From contig SLKL01000015.1 of assembly GCA_007134625.1 (NCBI GenBank), forward strand, positions 1-9,872: a stretch of 9,872 nucleotides of DNA, given 5' to 3'. Both the position numbers and the translations under genes were made by a program. Below, in pieces: positions 1 to 7,104 of this stretch (its first letter is position 1; each line of letters opens with the position of its first letter). A model generated the notes under the pieces. That model had not been told where the DNA came from. It was given only the letters and a program-made list of their open reading frames with translations, and did no database searches. Source of the stretch: Saprospiraceae bacterium (lineage in GTDB: Bacteria; Bacteroidota; Bacteroidia; Chitinophagales; Saprospiraceae).

Positions 1-2021
1 CCTATAAATTAATGTGCACTTCCAAATCCATGACGGAACTGTATGAGGAAAATTTCAAAGTGGTCTCTAAATATGTTCACGCTACATCGCGCGGTCATGA
101 AGCCGTCCAACTGGCATTGGGGATGCAGTTACTGCCACAGGATTTTGTAGCACCCTATTACAGAGACGAAAGCATATTACTTGGTATAGGAATGGAGCCT
201 CGGGAATTGATGTTGCAATTACTTGCCAAAAAGGATGATCCCTTTTCCGGAGGGCGAACCTATTATTCCCATCCTTCATTGAAGCGTGATGACATGCCCA
301 AAATACCGCATCAATCCTCTGCCACCGGAATGCAGGCAATCCCTACAACGGGCGTTGCACTTGGGCTTCAATATAAAGAGCAGATCGGTCTTACAGACTC
401 GGATATGGATGCTAAGCCTGTTGCTGTTTGTTCTCTCGGAGACGCATCAGTAACCGAGGGCGAAGTATCAGAAGCTTTTCAGATGGCAGCTTTGAGACAG
501 TTACCTATTCTCTATCTGGTACAGGATAACGAATGGGATATATCAGCCAATGCGGAGGAAACACGGGCACAGGATGCTTACGAATTTGCTCGCGGATTCA
601 AGGGGCTGGAAGCGAGAACAATTGACGGTTCTGACTTTTTGGCGTGTTATAAAGAAATCAAGGAAATATTAAAAATCATCAGGGAAGAGAGAAGACCTTT
701 TTTACTGCATGCTAAAGTTCCCCTTCTCAATCACCATACCTCAGGAGTGCGAAAGGAATGGTACAGAGATGATCTTGAAGAACACGAAAGCAGGGATCCC
801 TGGCCAAAACTGAGGAGTTTTTTACTGGAAATTGGAATCAGCGAAGAAGACCTGCACGCTATAGAAAATGAAGCAAGAGAAAAAGTAGCAGCCGATTACG
901 AAAAAGCTTTAAATGCTCCGGATCCTCAGCCTGAAGATTTGTTTACTCATGATTTTGCCGAAACACCTGTTTTAGATGAATCTGGAATCCGTGAACCAGA
1001 GGATGGAGAAGAAAAAGTGATGGTAGATTGTGCTCTTTTCGCGATAAAAGAGTTGATGGAAGACAACAAAGAGTGTCTGCTTTATGGGCAGGATGTAGGA
1101 GGCAGATTAGGTGGAGTTTTTCGCGAGGCAGCTACACTAGCACAAACATTTGGGGATGAGCGGGTTTTCAACACACCCATTCAGGAGGCCTTTATTGTCG
1201 GTAGTACTGTTGGCATGTCAGCGGTTGGATTGAAACCAATAGTGGAGGTTCAGTTTGCAGATTATATCTGGCCCGGATTAAATCAATTATTTACAGAAGT
1301 CAGCCGCTCCTGTTTTCTTTCTGACGGCAAATACCCGGTGAGCATGATACTGCGGGTTCCTATTGGCGCATACGGAAGTGGAGGTCCATACCACTCTTCA
1401 AGTGTGGAATCTGTATTGGCTAATATAAGAGGGATAAAAGTGGTCTATCCATCAACGGGTGCTGATCTGAAAGGATTGATAAAAGCAGCTTACGATGATC
1501 CCAATCCGGTAGTTATCCTTGAGCACAAGGGATTGTACTGGTCAAAAGTCCCCGGTACACTTGCTGCGAGAACAGTAGAACCCTCCCGTGATTACAAGGT
1601 CCCCATCGGAAAAGGTCGTTATGTACAAATGGCAGCTGAAAGCATGGATGAAAACCGTATTAGCATTATCACTTATGGTATGGGAGTACACTGGGCATTA
1701 AATGCTGCCAAAGAATTTGAAGGCAAGGTGGAAATAGTAGATTTGAGATCCATTTATCCTCTGGATGAAGAGATGATTTATGAATCTGTCAGAAAAAACA
1801 ATCGTTGTCTTGTGGTCACTGAAGAGCCTGTAAACAATACATTCGCACAAAGCGTTGCAGCACGTATTCAGGAAAATTGCTTTGAAAGTTTAGATGCACC
1901 AGTAAAAACTATTGGATCAGAGAATATGCCTGCTATACCGCTTAATGAAATTCTGGAAAAAACAATGATCCCCAACGCAGAGAAAGTAGCAGTTGCAATA
2001 CGGGAAGTGTTAGAGTATTAA
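1..2021 (+). CDS. 2-oxoacid dehydrogenase E1, fused alpha and beta subunits (5' partial)
   Basis: Thiamine-diphosphate E1 component of a 2-oxoacid dehydrogenase complex. It decarboxylates a 2-oxoacid and passes the acyl group to the lipoyl domain of E2 in the cytoplasm. Numbered from the ATG at 12, residues 1-310 are the alpha half, with the TPP/Mg motif GDASVTEG at 143-150 closing on N173, and HHTS at 241-244 in the phosphorylation-loop region. Residues about 334-510 are the beta pyrimidine-binding domain, with the cofactor-activating glutamate E392 in TPIQEAF and H461 in GGPYHSSS. The rest is the transketolase C-terminal domain. The frame stays open to the left edge and reads Tyr-Lys-Leu just before the ATG, as inside the usual N-terminal helix, so the true start probably lies outside the window. 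Bacteroidota commonly carry this fused form, annotated as branched-chain (2-oxoisovalerate) E1. Pyruvate or another 2-oxoacid cannot be excluded. No E2 or E3 gene is visible. Confidence 0.93.
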   Translation, partial: YKLMCTSKSMTELYEENFKVVSKYVHATSRGHEAVQLALGMQLLPQDFVAPYYRDESILLGIGMEPRELMLQLLAKKDDPFSGGRTYYSHPSLKRDDMPKIPHQSSATGMQAIPTTGVALGLQYKEQIGLTDSDMDAKPVAVCSLGDASVTEGEVSEAFQMAALRQLPILYLVQDNEWDISANAEETRAQDAYEFARGFKGLEARTIDGSDFLACYKEIKEILKIIREERRPFLLHAKVPLLNHHTSGVRKEWYRDDLEEHESRDPWPKLRSFLLEIGISEEDLHAIENEAREKVAADYEKALNAPDPQPEDLFTHDFAETPVLDESGIREPEDGEEKVMVDCALFAIKELMEDNKECLLYGQDVGGRLGGVFREAATLAQTFGDERVFNTPIQEAFIVGSTVGMSAVGLKPIVEVQFADYIWPGLNQLFTEVSRSCFLSDGKYPVSMILRVPIGAYGSGGPYHSSSVESVLANIRGIKVVYPSTGADLKGLIKAAYDDPNPVVILEHKGLYWSKVPGTLAARTVEPSRDYKVPIGKGRYVQMAAESMDENRISIITYGMGVHWALNAAKEFEGKVEIVDLRSIYPLDEEMIYESVRKNNRCLVVTEEPVNNTFAQSVAARIQENCFESLDAPVKTIGSENMPAIPLNEILEKTMIPNAEKVAVAIREVLEY

Positions 2022-2080
2022 GAATTGAGGCACTGAGATCTCAAAGATTTAATTTTTTATAATAATTACCCATTTATTAT

Positions 2081-2088
2081 TACATTTG
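2081..2088 (+). promoter_or_regulatory. -7 box of the DUF3276 gene
   Basis: TACATTTG matches the Bacteroidota -7 consensus TAnnTTTG exactly. It would put transcription start near 2094, about 20-30 bases before the candidate start codons. I see no TTG at the expected -33 position, so this is a half-site match. Confidence 0.55.
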
Positions 2089-2123
2089 CGGTGATAATAA
2101 TTTTTTGATTAAACTTGAATATT

Positions 2124-2510
2124 GTGGAAAAAGATAATTACAACAAAGAGTCGGTTTACTCTAGAAAAATCAGAGCAGGAAAAAAGAGAACTTACTTTTT
2201 TGATGTACGACAAACGAAGGGTGATGATTACTATATCACACTAACAGAGAGCACAAGACGTTTTGACGGAAATGGTTACAACAGACATAAAATCTTCCTT
2301 TATAAAGAAGATTTCAATCGTTTTGTTGAGGGCCTTGAAGATGTAGTTAATCACATCAAAAATGATTTGATGCCTGATTATGACTACAACGAATTTGCCG
2401 ACAGATACGATGACGAAGGGAATTACATTCCCCAGGACGATGATGAAAACAAGAATAGTGATTCAAGCGATTCAGACGAATCCATCGACAAAGAAGATAT
2501 GAGCTGGTAA
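2124..2510 (+). CDS. DUF3276 / PUR-family nucleic-acid-binding protein
   Basis: Small cytoplasmic protein (128 aa from the chosen start) of the DUF3276 family, which has the PUR-alpha-like fold and is widespread in Bacteroidota and spirochaetes. Family membership implies single-stranded DNA or RNA binding; its physiological role is not established. The PUR-like part covers about residues 9-85 and shows the family landmarks VYSRK, RAGKRTYFFDVR-like (here AGKKRTYFFDVRQTKG), DDYYITLTES and the HKIFLYKEDF strand-helix. The C-terminal third is acidic and Asp/Ser-rich, probably disordered, ending in DMSW. No ATG is available: the frame opens after a stop at 2106 with TTG at 2115 or GTG at 2124. I chose GTG because it is the commoner start and gives a natural ME-beginning; TTG would add three residues. 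It has its own -7 box and a terminator downstream. Confidence 0.9.
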   Translation: MEKDNYNKESVYSRKIRAGKKRTYFFDVRQTKGDDYYITLTESTRRFDGNGYNRHKIFLYKEDFNRFVEGLEDVVNHIKNDLMPDYDYNEFADRYDDEGNYIPQDDDENKNSDSSDSDESIDKEDMSW

Positions 2511-2524
2511 TCATCCAGTTCAAC

Positions 2525-2559
2525 AAAAAAAAGCCACTTCGTTTGAAGCGGCTTTTTTT
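2525..2559. terminator. bidirectional intrinsic terminator
   Basis: An 8-bp stem, GCCACTTC (2533-2540) with GAAGCGGC (2545-2552), has one A/C mismatch and a 4-base loop. It is flanked by an A-run on the left and seven Ts on the right. It lies between the ends of the DUF3276 gene and the convergent topA and can serve both strands. Confidence 0.85.
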
Positions 2560-2617
2560 ATACCTAAAATTGTAGTTTAACTTCCAACTTTCTACAAACT
2601 AAGAAAGAATTACATCC

Positions 2618-5194
2618 CTACTTCTTCTTAGCTGTAGTTTTTTTCGCCGGCTTTTTTGCTGTTGTCTTCTTAGCAGCCTTCTTCTTAAAAGCACCGGGAA
2701 TCTCAGCTTCAATAAACTTTTTGACCTGATCTAAAGAAAGTTCAGCTGCATCCTCTGGCGTGTACTTAGAATTGTCTTTTTTCTTAGGCAGCTTAACCGA
2801 CTTTTTCCCGAATCGAATAAATGGACCCCATCTGCCGTTTTCAAGGGCGATTTTTTCATCTTCCCAGCGTTGTATATAGCGGTTTTTCTCTTTCTCAATC
2901 TTAGCTTTTATCAATTCCTCTGATTCTGCCTGACTAATGGTTTCAGGATCGTACTTTCGGGGAATATTAATGAACATTCCATCCCATTTAAGGAAGGGTC
3001 CGAATCTACCTTTCCCCTTAGTAACAGCTTTGCCACCGTATTCAAAAATTGGTCTGTCGGCTTTTTCTTTTTCCTGAATAATTGGAATAGCCTTATCGTA
3101 ATCAACCGTAAGTGGATCCATCCCTTTTGGTAAAGAAATAAAACTATCTCCCCATTTTACATAAGGTCCAAAACGACCAACTCCAATGCTTACCGGTTTG
3201 TCCTTATACTCCCCGAGATCCATTGGAAGCTTAAACAGTTCCATAGCCTCTTCGTAAGTAATGGTTTCAATACTTTGATTGTGGCGCAGTGAAGCGAATT
3301 TAGGCTTCCCTTCCTCCCCTACTTCTTCTTTGCTTCCAATCTGTATAACCGGCCCATATCGGGTGATGCGAGCTAAAACAGAATGTCCTGTATTGGGATC
3401 AGTTCCCAAAACTCTTTCTCCGGTCTCGCGCTCTGCTTCTTCTTCCGTTTTCTTAACTATTGCATTGAAATCCTCATAAAAGTCTTTCAGCATTTTTTCT
3501 CTCTGTAGCTTACCGTCTGCTATGGTATCAAACTGCTTTTCAATCTCAGCAGTAAAACTGTAGTCCATGATGTCACCAAAATACTTATCCAGGAAGTCAG
3601 TTACCACCATTCCCATATCAGTTGGGAAAAGTCTATTGGTGACAGCACCAGTATTTTCAGTATCTACCTTTTCGCTGACTTGATTGTCCTGCAAAATTAA
3701 GACATTGAATTTCCGCTCAACCCCCGGTCTGCTGTCTTTTATAACATAACCGCGATCGGGTTCCATGATTTTGGTAATAGTTGGCGCATAGGTAGAAGGA
3801 CGTCCAATCCCCAATTCCTCCAATTTTTTCACCAAAGATGCCTCCGTAAATCTGGAAGGCGGTCGGGTAAAACGCTCTGTAGCAGTCATATGACGCAATG
3901 GAAGTTCCTGTCCCAATTTAAGCGGAGGAAGAATTCCACTTTTCTCATCATCGTCATCGTCATCTTTTGACTCCATATACACTTTGAGAAATCCATCAAA
4001 CATCAAGACCTCTCCTGTAGCCTGAAAATAATCTTCCTTTATGGTAGAAATATCAATTTTTACGGTAGTCTTTTCCAATTCAGCATCAGCCATCTGCGAT
4101 GCAATAGTTCTTTTCCAAATCAATTCATACAATCGCATTTGATCCCTATCTGAACCGGCAGCATCTCTGTCCATGTAAGATGGTCTGATTGCTTCGTGAG
4201 CTTCCTGACTCAATTTTTTCTTTCCAGCAAATTTTCTGGCCTTGTGATATTTAGCACCAAATTGATTGTGTACAACAGCTGCAGCTGCCTTAATAGCAGT
4301 ATCACTTAAAATAGTTGAGTCAGTTCTCATATAAGTAATATGACCGGACTCATATAGACGCTGAGCTGCTATCATTGTCCTTTTTACTGCAAAACCAAGT
4401 TTACGACTCGCCTCCTGTTGAAGCGTAGAAGTGGTAAATGGAGCTGCTGGTCTTCTCTTTAGTGGCTTTTTCTCTATATCGGTAATGGAATAAATTGCCC
4501 CTTTACAACTCTCCAGAATCTGTCTTGCGGTATTTTCATCAGGTAATCGCCTGCAAAAATCAGCTTTGAGCTGAACCACTTCTCCATTATCAGGCTGCAC
4601 ATTAAAGATGGCAACAAGTTTGTAAAAGTTATTTACCTCAAACTCATTTATCTCTCTTTCTCGTTCAACTACAAGCTTGACAGTTACAGATTGTACTCTA
4701 CCGGCGGAGAGTTTGTTTTTTACTTTTTTCCACAATAAGCCGGACAAATCAAATCCAACGAGTCGATCCAAAATCCTCCTTGCTTGTTGAGCCTCCACAA
4801 GATTGAGGTCCAGATTCCCGGGTTTTTGGACTGCTTTTTGAATAGCATTTTTCGTAATCTCGCGAAAAACAATCCTTTTTGTAGTTTTTTCATCTAATCC
4901 CAATACCTGACAAAGGTGCCATGATATAGCTTCTCCTTCACGGTCCTCATCCGTTGCCAACCAGACGTTTTCTGATTTTTTTAATTCCCCTTTCAATTCT
5001 TTAACCACCTTAGTTTTATCGGGACTAATTACGTACTTAGGTTTAAAATTATTCTCAATGTCAACACCCTTATTTCCTTTATCAAGGTCTCTGATGTGCC
5101 CAAAACTGGATTTAACTTTAAAATCCTTTCCTAAAAATTTTTCAATGGTCTTGGCCTTAGCGGGTGACTCTACTATCAGTAAGTTTTTAGCCAT
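2618..5194 (-). CDS. topA: DNA topoisomerase I (type IA)
   Basis: Relaxes negative supercoils by cutting and rejoining one DNA strand. The 858-aa protein begins MAKNLLIVESPAKAKTIEKF, the Toprim start with E9. The Toprim acidic triad is D82, D84 and E86 in TDEDREGE. The topoisomerase core follows, with the active-site tyrosine Y288 in HITYMRTDST and the GRPSTYAPTI motif at 464-473. There are no C-terminal zinc-finger cysteines. Instead there are four topo-C-type repeats marked by RYGPVIQIG (612-620), GRFGPYVKWG (673-682), GRFGPFLKWD (729-738) and GRWGPFIRFG (787-796). A Lys/Ala/Thr tail of about 24 residues resembles histone H1 tails and is likely to bind DNA. A six-Asp run (411-416) probably forms a surface loop. 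The gene is monocistronic, with a -7 box 33 bases upstream and a shared terminator downstream. Confidence 0.98.
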   Translation of the reverse strand: MAKNLLIVESPAKAKTIEKFLGKDFKVKSSFGHIRDLDKGNKGVDIENNFKPKYVISPDKTKVVKELKGELKKSENVWLATDEDREGEAISWHLCQVLGLDEKTTKRIVFREITKNAIQKAVQKPGNLDLNLVEAQQARRILDRLVGFDLSGLLWKKVKNKLSAGRVQSVTVKLVVEREREINEFEVNNFYKLVAIFNVQPDNGEVVQLKADFCRRLPDENTARQILESCKGAIYSITDIEKKPLKRRPAAPFTTSTLQQEASRKLGFAVKRTMIAAQRLYESGHITYMRTDSTILSDTAIKAAAAVVHNQFGAKYHKARKFAGKKKLSQEAHEAIRPSYMDRDAAGSDRDQMRLYELIWKRTIASQMADAELEKTTVKIDISTIKEDYFQATGEVLMFDGFLKVYMESKDDDDDDEKSGILPPLKLGQELPLRHMTATERFTRPPSRFTEASLVKKLEELGIGRPSTYAPTITKIMEPDRGYVIKDSRPGVERKFNVLILQDNQVSEKVDTENTGAVTNRLFPTDMGMVVTDFLDKYFGDIMDYSFTAEIEKQFDTIADGKLQREKMLKDFYEDFNAIVKKTEEEAERETGERVLGTDPNTGHSVLARITRYGPVIQIGSKEEVGEEGKPKFASLRHNQSIETITYEEAMELFKLPMDLGEYKDKPVSIGVGRFGPYVKWGDSFISLPKGMDPLTVDYDKAIPIIQEKEKADRPIFEYGGKAVTKGKGRFGPFLKWDGMFINIPRKYDPETISQAESEELIKAKIEKEKNRYIQRWEDEKIALENGRWGPFIRFGKKSVKLPKKKDNSKYTPEDAAELSLDQVKKFIEAEIPGAFKKKAAKKTTAKKPAKKTTAKKK

Positions 5195-5226
5195 ATGTGG
5201 TTAAATTTGAATCATGAATTGGAGCG

Positions 5227-5234
5227 CAAAGCTA
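5227..5234 (-). promoter_or_regulatory. -7 box of topA
   Basis: Read on the minus strand this is TAGCTTTG, an exact match to TAnnTTTG, 32 bases before the topA ATG. No TTG is found at the expected -33 spacing. Confidence 0.5.
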
Positions 5235-5441
5235 ATAAAAAGCTTTAACTCAGTAAAGTTGTAATAATTTGTCGTGGAAAAAGTTCTGAAGGTATTTGTG
5301 ATATCAATGGTGGTTCGGCACCTGATTAAGTCTTGAAAAATTGGATTCTAATAAATTGCTTTACAACACCTTACACATGTACTATTAAATATTTTTATGA
5401 GACAAAACTACCCTATTTCCCAAGGTTAAATTTTTTTAAAC

Positions 5442-5468
5442 CATGGAGAAGTCCGAGTACGCAGAGAT
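5442..5468 (+). repeat. degenerate 9-bp-unit intergenic repeat, copy A
   Basis: Three consecutive 9-mers: CATGGAGAA, GTCCGAGTA and CGCAGAGAT. GAG recurs at the same phase in every unit. The 7-mers CATGGAG and CGCAGAG both recur in phase in the copy at 9618-9644 on the other strand. The element lies between genes and next to a T-run. Confidence 0.6.
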
Positions 5469-5580
5469 ACCCTTTTAATTGCACTCTTGTAATTACAAAT
5501 AAGTAAAATAAGTATTGCATAAACCTGAATTTAATTATGTTTTCTGCACATTTAAAAAACATCTAAGATCAACCATAAAA

Positions 5581-5610
5581 TTGCTACTTCTAAATTTTCG
5601 GTTATTTTTG
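5581..5610 (+). promoter_or_regulatory. Bacteroidota sigma-A promoter, TTG-N19-TAnnTTTG
   Basis: TTG at 5581-5583, 19 bases, then TATTTTTG at 5603-5610: both boxes and the spacing match the known Bacteroidota consensus. Transcription would begin near 5616, just before the ATG at 5632. This supports that start and an operon with the following MqnB-like gene. Confidence 0.8.
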
Positions 5611-5631
5611 CGTTGTAATGAATCTTGGGTA

Positions 5632-6441
5632 ATGAAAATCGGGAGCTCCTTTATTTTATTTTTATTCTTCTTAGGTGCTGAAGCAATGGCACAAATTGAA
5701 TCCATGCCCGTTAGTGGCAGAGCATCCTCCGGTTGGTCCTATACTTCTAAAAACATACAATCCTCCTTTGCTAATCAGGCAGGCCTAAGTGAAATCCGGG
5801 GATTTTCCGCTGCGGGATATGCTGAACAAACCTTTTTGCTTCCGGACTTCTACAATGTTGGACTAGCAGTTGCATTGCCTGCGGGAGATTTTTCAGCAAT
5901 GGGAATAAACTTCAATAGTTATGGTATTGAAGAATTCAGACAAAATCGAATCGGGCTTGCCTATGGCATGAAAATGGGTCCTGATTTTAGCCTTGGAGCA
6001 CAAATTGATTGGTATCAAATGAGCATCGATAATTACGGGCAGGCCAATCAACTTTCATTTAGGCTTGGATTTATCTATGACTTATTCTCAGATTTTAGTG
6101 TGGGGATTCATATTGCCAATCCGCTGGGGCTTGAAATACACGAAAACAGTCCTTTGCCCTCAGTCTTTAATATTGATCTGGAATGGCGGATATCTGATCA
6201 ACTTGTCGTAGGAGGTGGTTTGGTCAAAGATATAGATTATGATATTGGATTTAAGGCTGCTATTCACTATCACATTCACCCCTCCGTTACTGTTATTCTC
6301 GGCACGATCACCGAGCCTTCATCTGTTTCTTTTGGGGTTCTGTTTAATCTTTCAGAATGGCAGATACAATCGGCTGCAGCCTATCATCAGCCGCTTGGAT
6401 TTAGCCCCTCTGCCGGATTTTCATATCAGAAAAATCAATAA
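5632..6441 (+). CDS. exported predicted outer-membrane beta-barrel protein, function unknown
   Basis: 269 aa. The frame is open further upstream to a TTG at 5515, but the promoter at 5581-5610 lies inside that extension. The ATG at 5632 also yields a clean signal peptide: MK, a hydrophobic stretch at 3-15, then AMA before Q21 as the likely signal peptidase I site. The mature part is rich in alternating aromatic/Gly strands such as NVGLAVALP, RIGLAYGMKM, FSLGAQIDW, FRLGFIYDLF and VVGGGLVKDI. This suggests about 10-14 beta strands, in the manner of PorV/PorQ or FadL-like Bacteroidota barrel proteins. That resemblance is my impression from strand pattern, not a domain hit. No TonB box, plug or type IX sorting tail is seen. 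The stop directly abuts the ATG of the next gene, so the two are very likely co-transcribed. Confidence 0.8.
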   Translation: MKIGSSFILFLFFLGAEAMAQIESMPVSGRASSGWSYTSKNIQSSFANQAGLSEIRGFSAAGYAEQTFLLPDFYNVGLAVALPAGDFSAMGINFNSYGIEEFRQNRIGLAYGMKMGPDFSLGAQIDWYQMSIDNYGQANQLSFRLGFIYDLFSDFSVGIHIANPLGLEIHENSPLPSVFNIDLEWRISDQLVVGGGLVKDIDYDIGFKAAIHYHIHPSVTVILGTITEPSSVSFGVLFNLSEWQIQSAAAYHQPLGFSPSAGFSYQKNQ

Positions 6442-7104
6442 ATGAAATTAGCCGTTGCCGCAGCGAATCTCGATGAAGTTCAGGCTTTAATAACCTTTTT
6501 ACAAAATCAGGCTCAACAACTAAATCCCTTCCATTTTAGATTAAAAAACCTGGAAATTCAAATCTTGATTACCGGTTCGGGCATATTGAGGACTACTTAT
6601 GGATTGACGCGCTACTTTCAGCATCAATCTGTAGATCTTTTTATACATTCCGGTTTAGCCATACCAATTAGTGAAGATTTAAATGAAGCTAAAGTTTATC
6701 AGGTATCCGATGATATTTTTTTTAACGAAAAAAGAGATAAGAATCCATTAAATAAATTAGTGGGTTCAGCCGGCAATAAGGAATTCCCTTTTGATAATGG
6801 AAAATTGAAAAATCCCCATTCAGGTCGTTTCCTTCCTCTTGCCGTAAGTATTACAAATGAGTCGGGTCAGATAGATGAGGACAGCATCCAATCTTTAAAA
6901 GGTGAAAATGATACTTGCTTGCTACTCACTCAGGATAATAGTGCGGTGTTTTTTACTGCAATTCTGGAAAAAATCAATTTCTTTTCAATCAGGGCTGCTT
7001 TAGCATCCAAGGATCATGAAGATAAATTTGAGGAGAATAAAAAGGAAGCTATTACGCTATTAAATTCTACTTTAATCGATATCATTCTCACTCTCACTGA
7101 ATAA
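6442..7104 (+). CDS. divergent MqnB-like protein (futalosine hydrolase / nucleoside phosphorylase superfamily)
   Basis: 220 aa, cytoplasmic. The architecture follows MqnB, which removes hypoxanthine from futalosine in the alternative menaquinone pathway. It begins MKLAVAAANLDEVQAL, then has LITGSGILRTTYGLTRYF (42-59) in place of the usual ITGVGMVATAY-like segment. VDLFIHSGLAIPIS (64-77) stands for the INAGIAGS loop, and AKVYQVSDDIFFNE (83-96) follows. Near the C-terminus, DNSAVFF (165-171) occupies the place of MEGAAFF and SIRAALA (182-188) that of IRAISN. By that alignment the superfamily glutamates and the catalytic Asp/Asn are replaced by T163, N166 and A188. It may therefore be a poorly conserved hydrolase or a non-catalytic relative, so I give no gene symbol. 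It abuts the barrel-protein gene (TAA then ATG with no spacer), and its last 33 bases overlap the convergent DUF3810 gene. Confidence 0.7.
   Translation: MKLAVAAANLDEVQALITFLQNQAQQLNPFHFRLKNLEIQILITGSGILRTTYGLTRYFQHQSVDLFIHSGLAIPISEDLNEAKVYQVSDDIFFNEKRDKNPLNKLVGSAGNKEFPFDNGKLKNPHSGRFLPLAVSITNESGQIDEDSIQSLKGENDTCLLLTQDNSAVFFTAILEKINFFSIRAALASKDHEDKFEENKKEAITLLNSTLIDIILTLTE

Larger units (their letters stand above)
5195..5631. other. 437-base intergenic region
   Basis: Divergent spacer between topA and the exported-protein gene. It contains the topA -7 box (5227-5234), a 9-bp-unit repeat (5442-5468), a 12-bp palindrome TTGTAATTACAA (5487-5498) and the promoter at 5581-5610. In the rest, about 5240-5440, I see no gene, RNA or strong hairpin. 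Its base composition is AT-rich. Confidence 0.7.

Noticed and set aside
82..339. Open frame on the minus strand inside the E1 gene
   Set aside because: It lies antisense within a well-conserved coding region, has no recognisable domain and no promoter; a shadow frame.
2021..2047. Possible third copy of the 9-base-unit repeat (CACTGAG then CTCAAAG nine bases later)
   Set aside because: Only four of seven bases match between units and neither 7-mer of the good copies is present; too weak to annotate.
2059..2080. Inverted repeat ATAATAA / TTATTAT with 8-base loop
   Set aside because: The stem is entirely A/T in an AT-rich spacer, has no T-tail in the right place and overlaps the promoter region; likely chance.
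2570..2597. TTGTAG / CTACAA inverted repeat downstream of topA
   Set aside because: Six-base arms with a 16-base loop; the strong terminator at 2525-2559 already explains this spacer.
6239..6445. Plus-strand open frame of 68 codons in another frame of the barrel-protein gene
   Set aside because: It lies inside a supported gene in the +1-type frame, with low-complexity Leu/Phe/Ser content.
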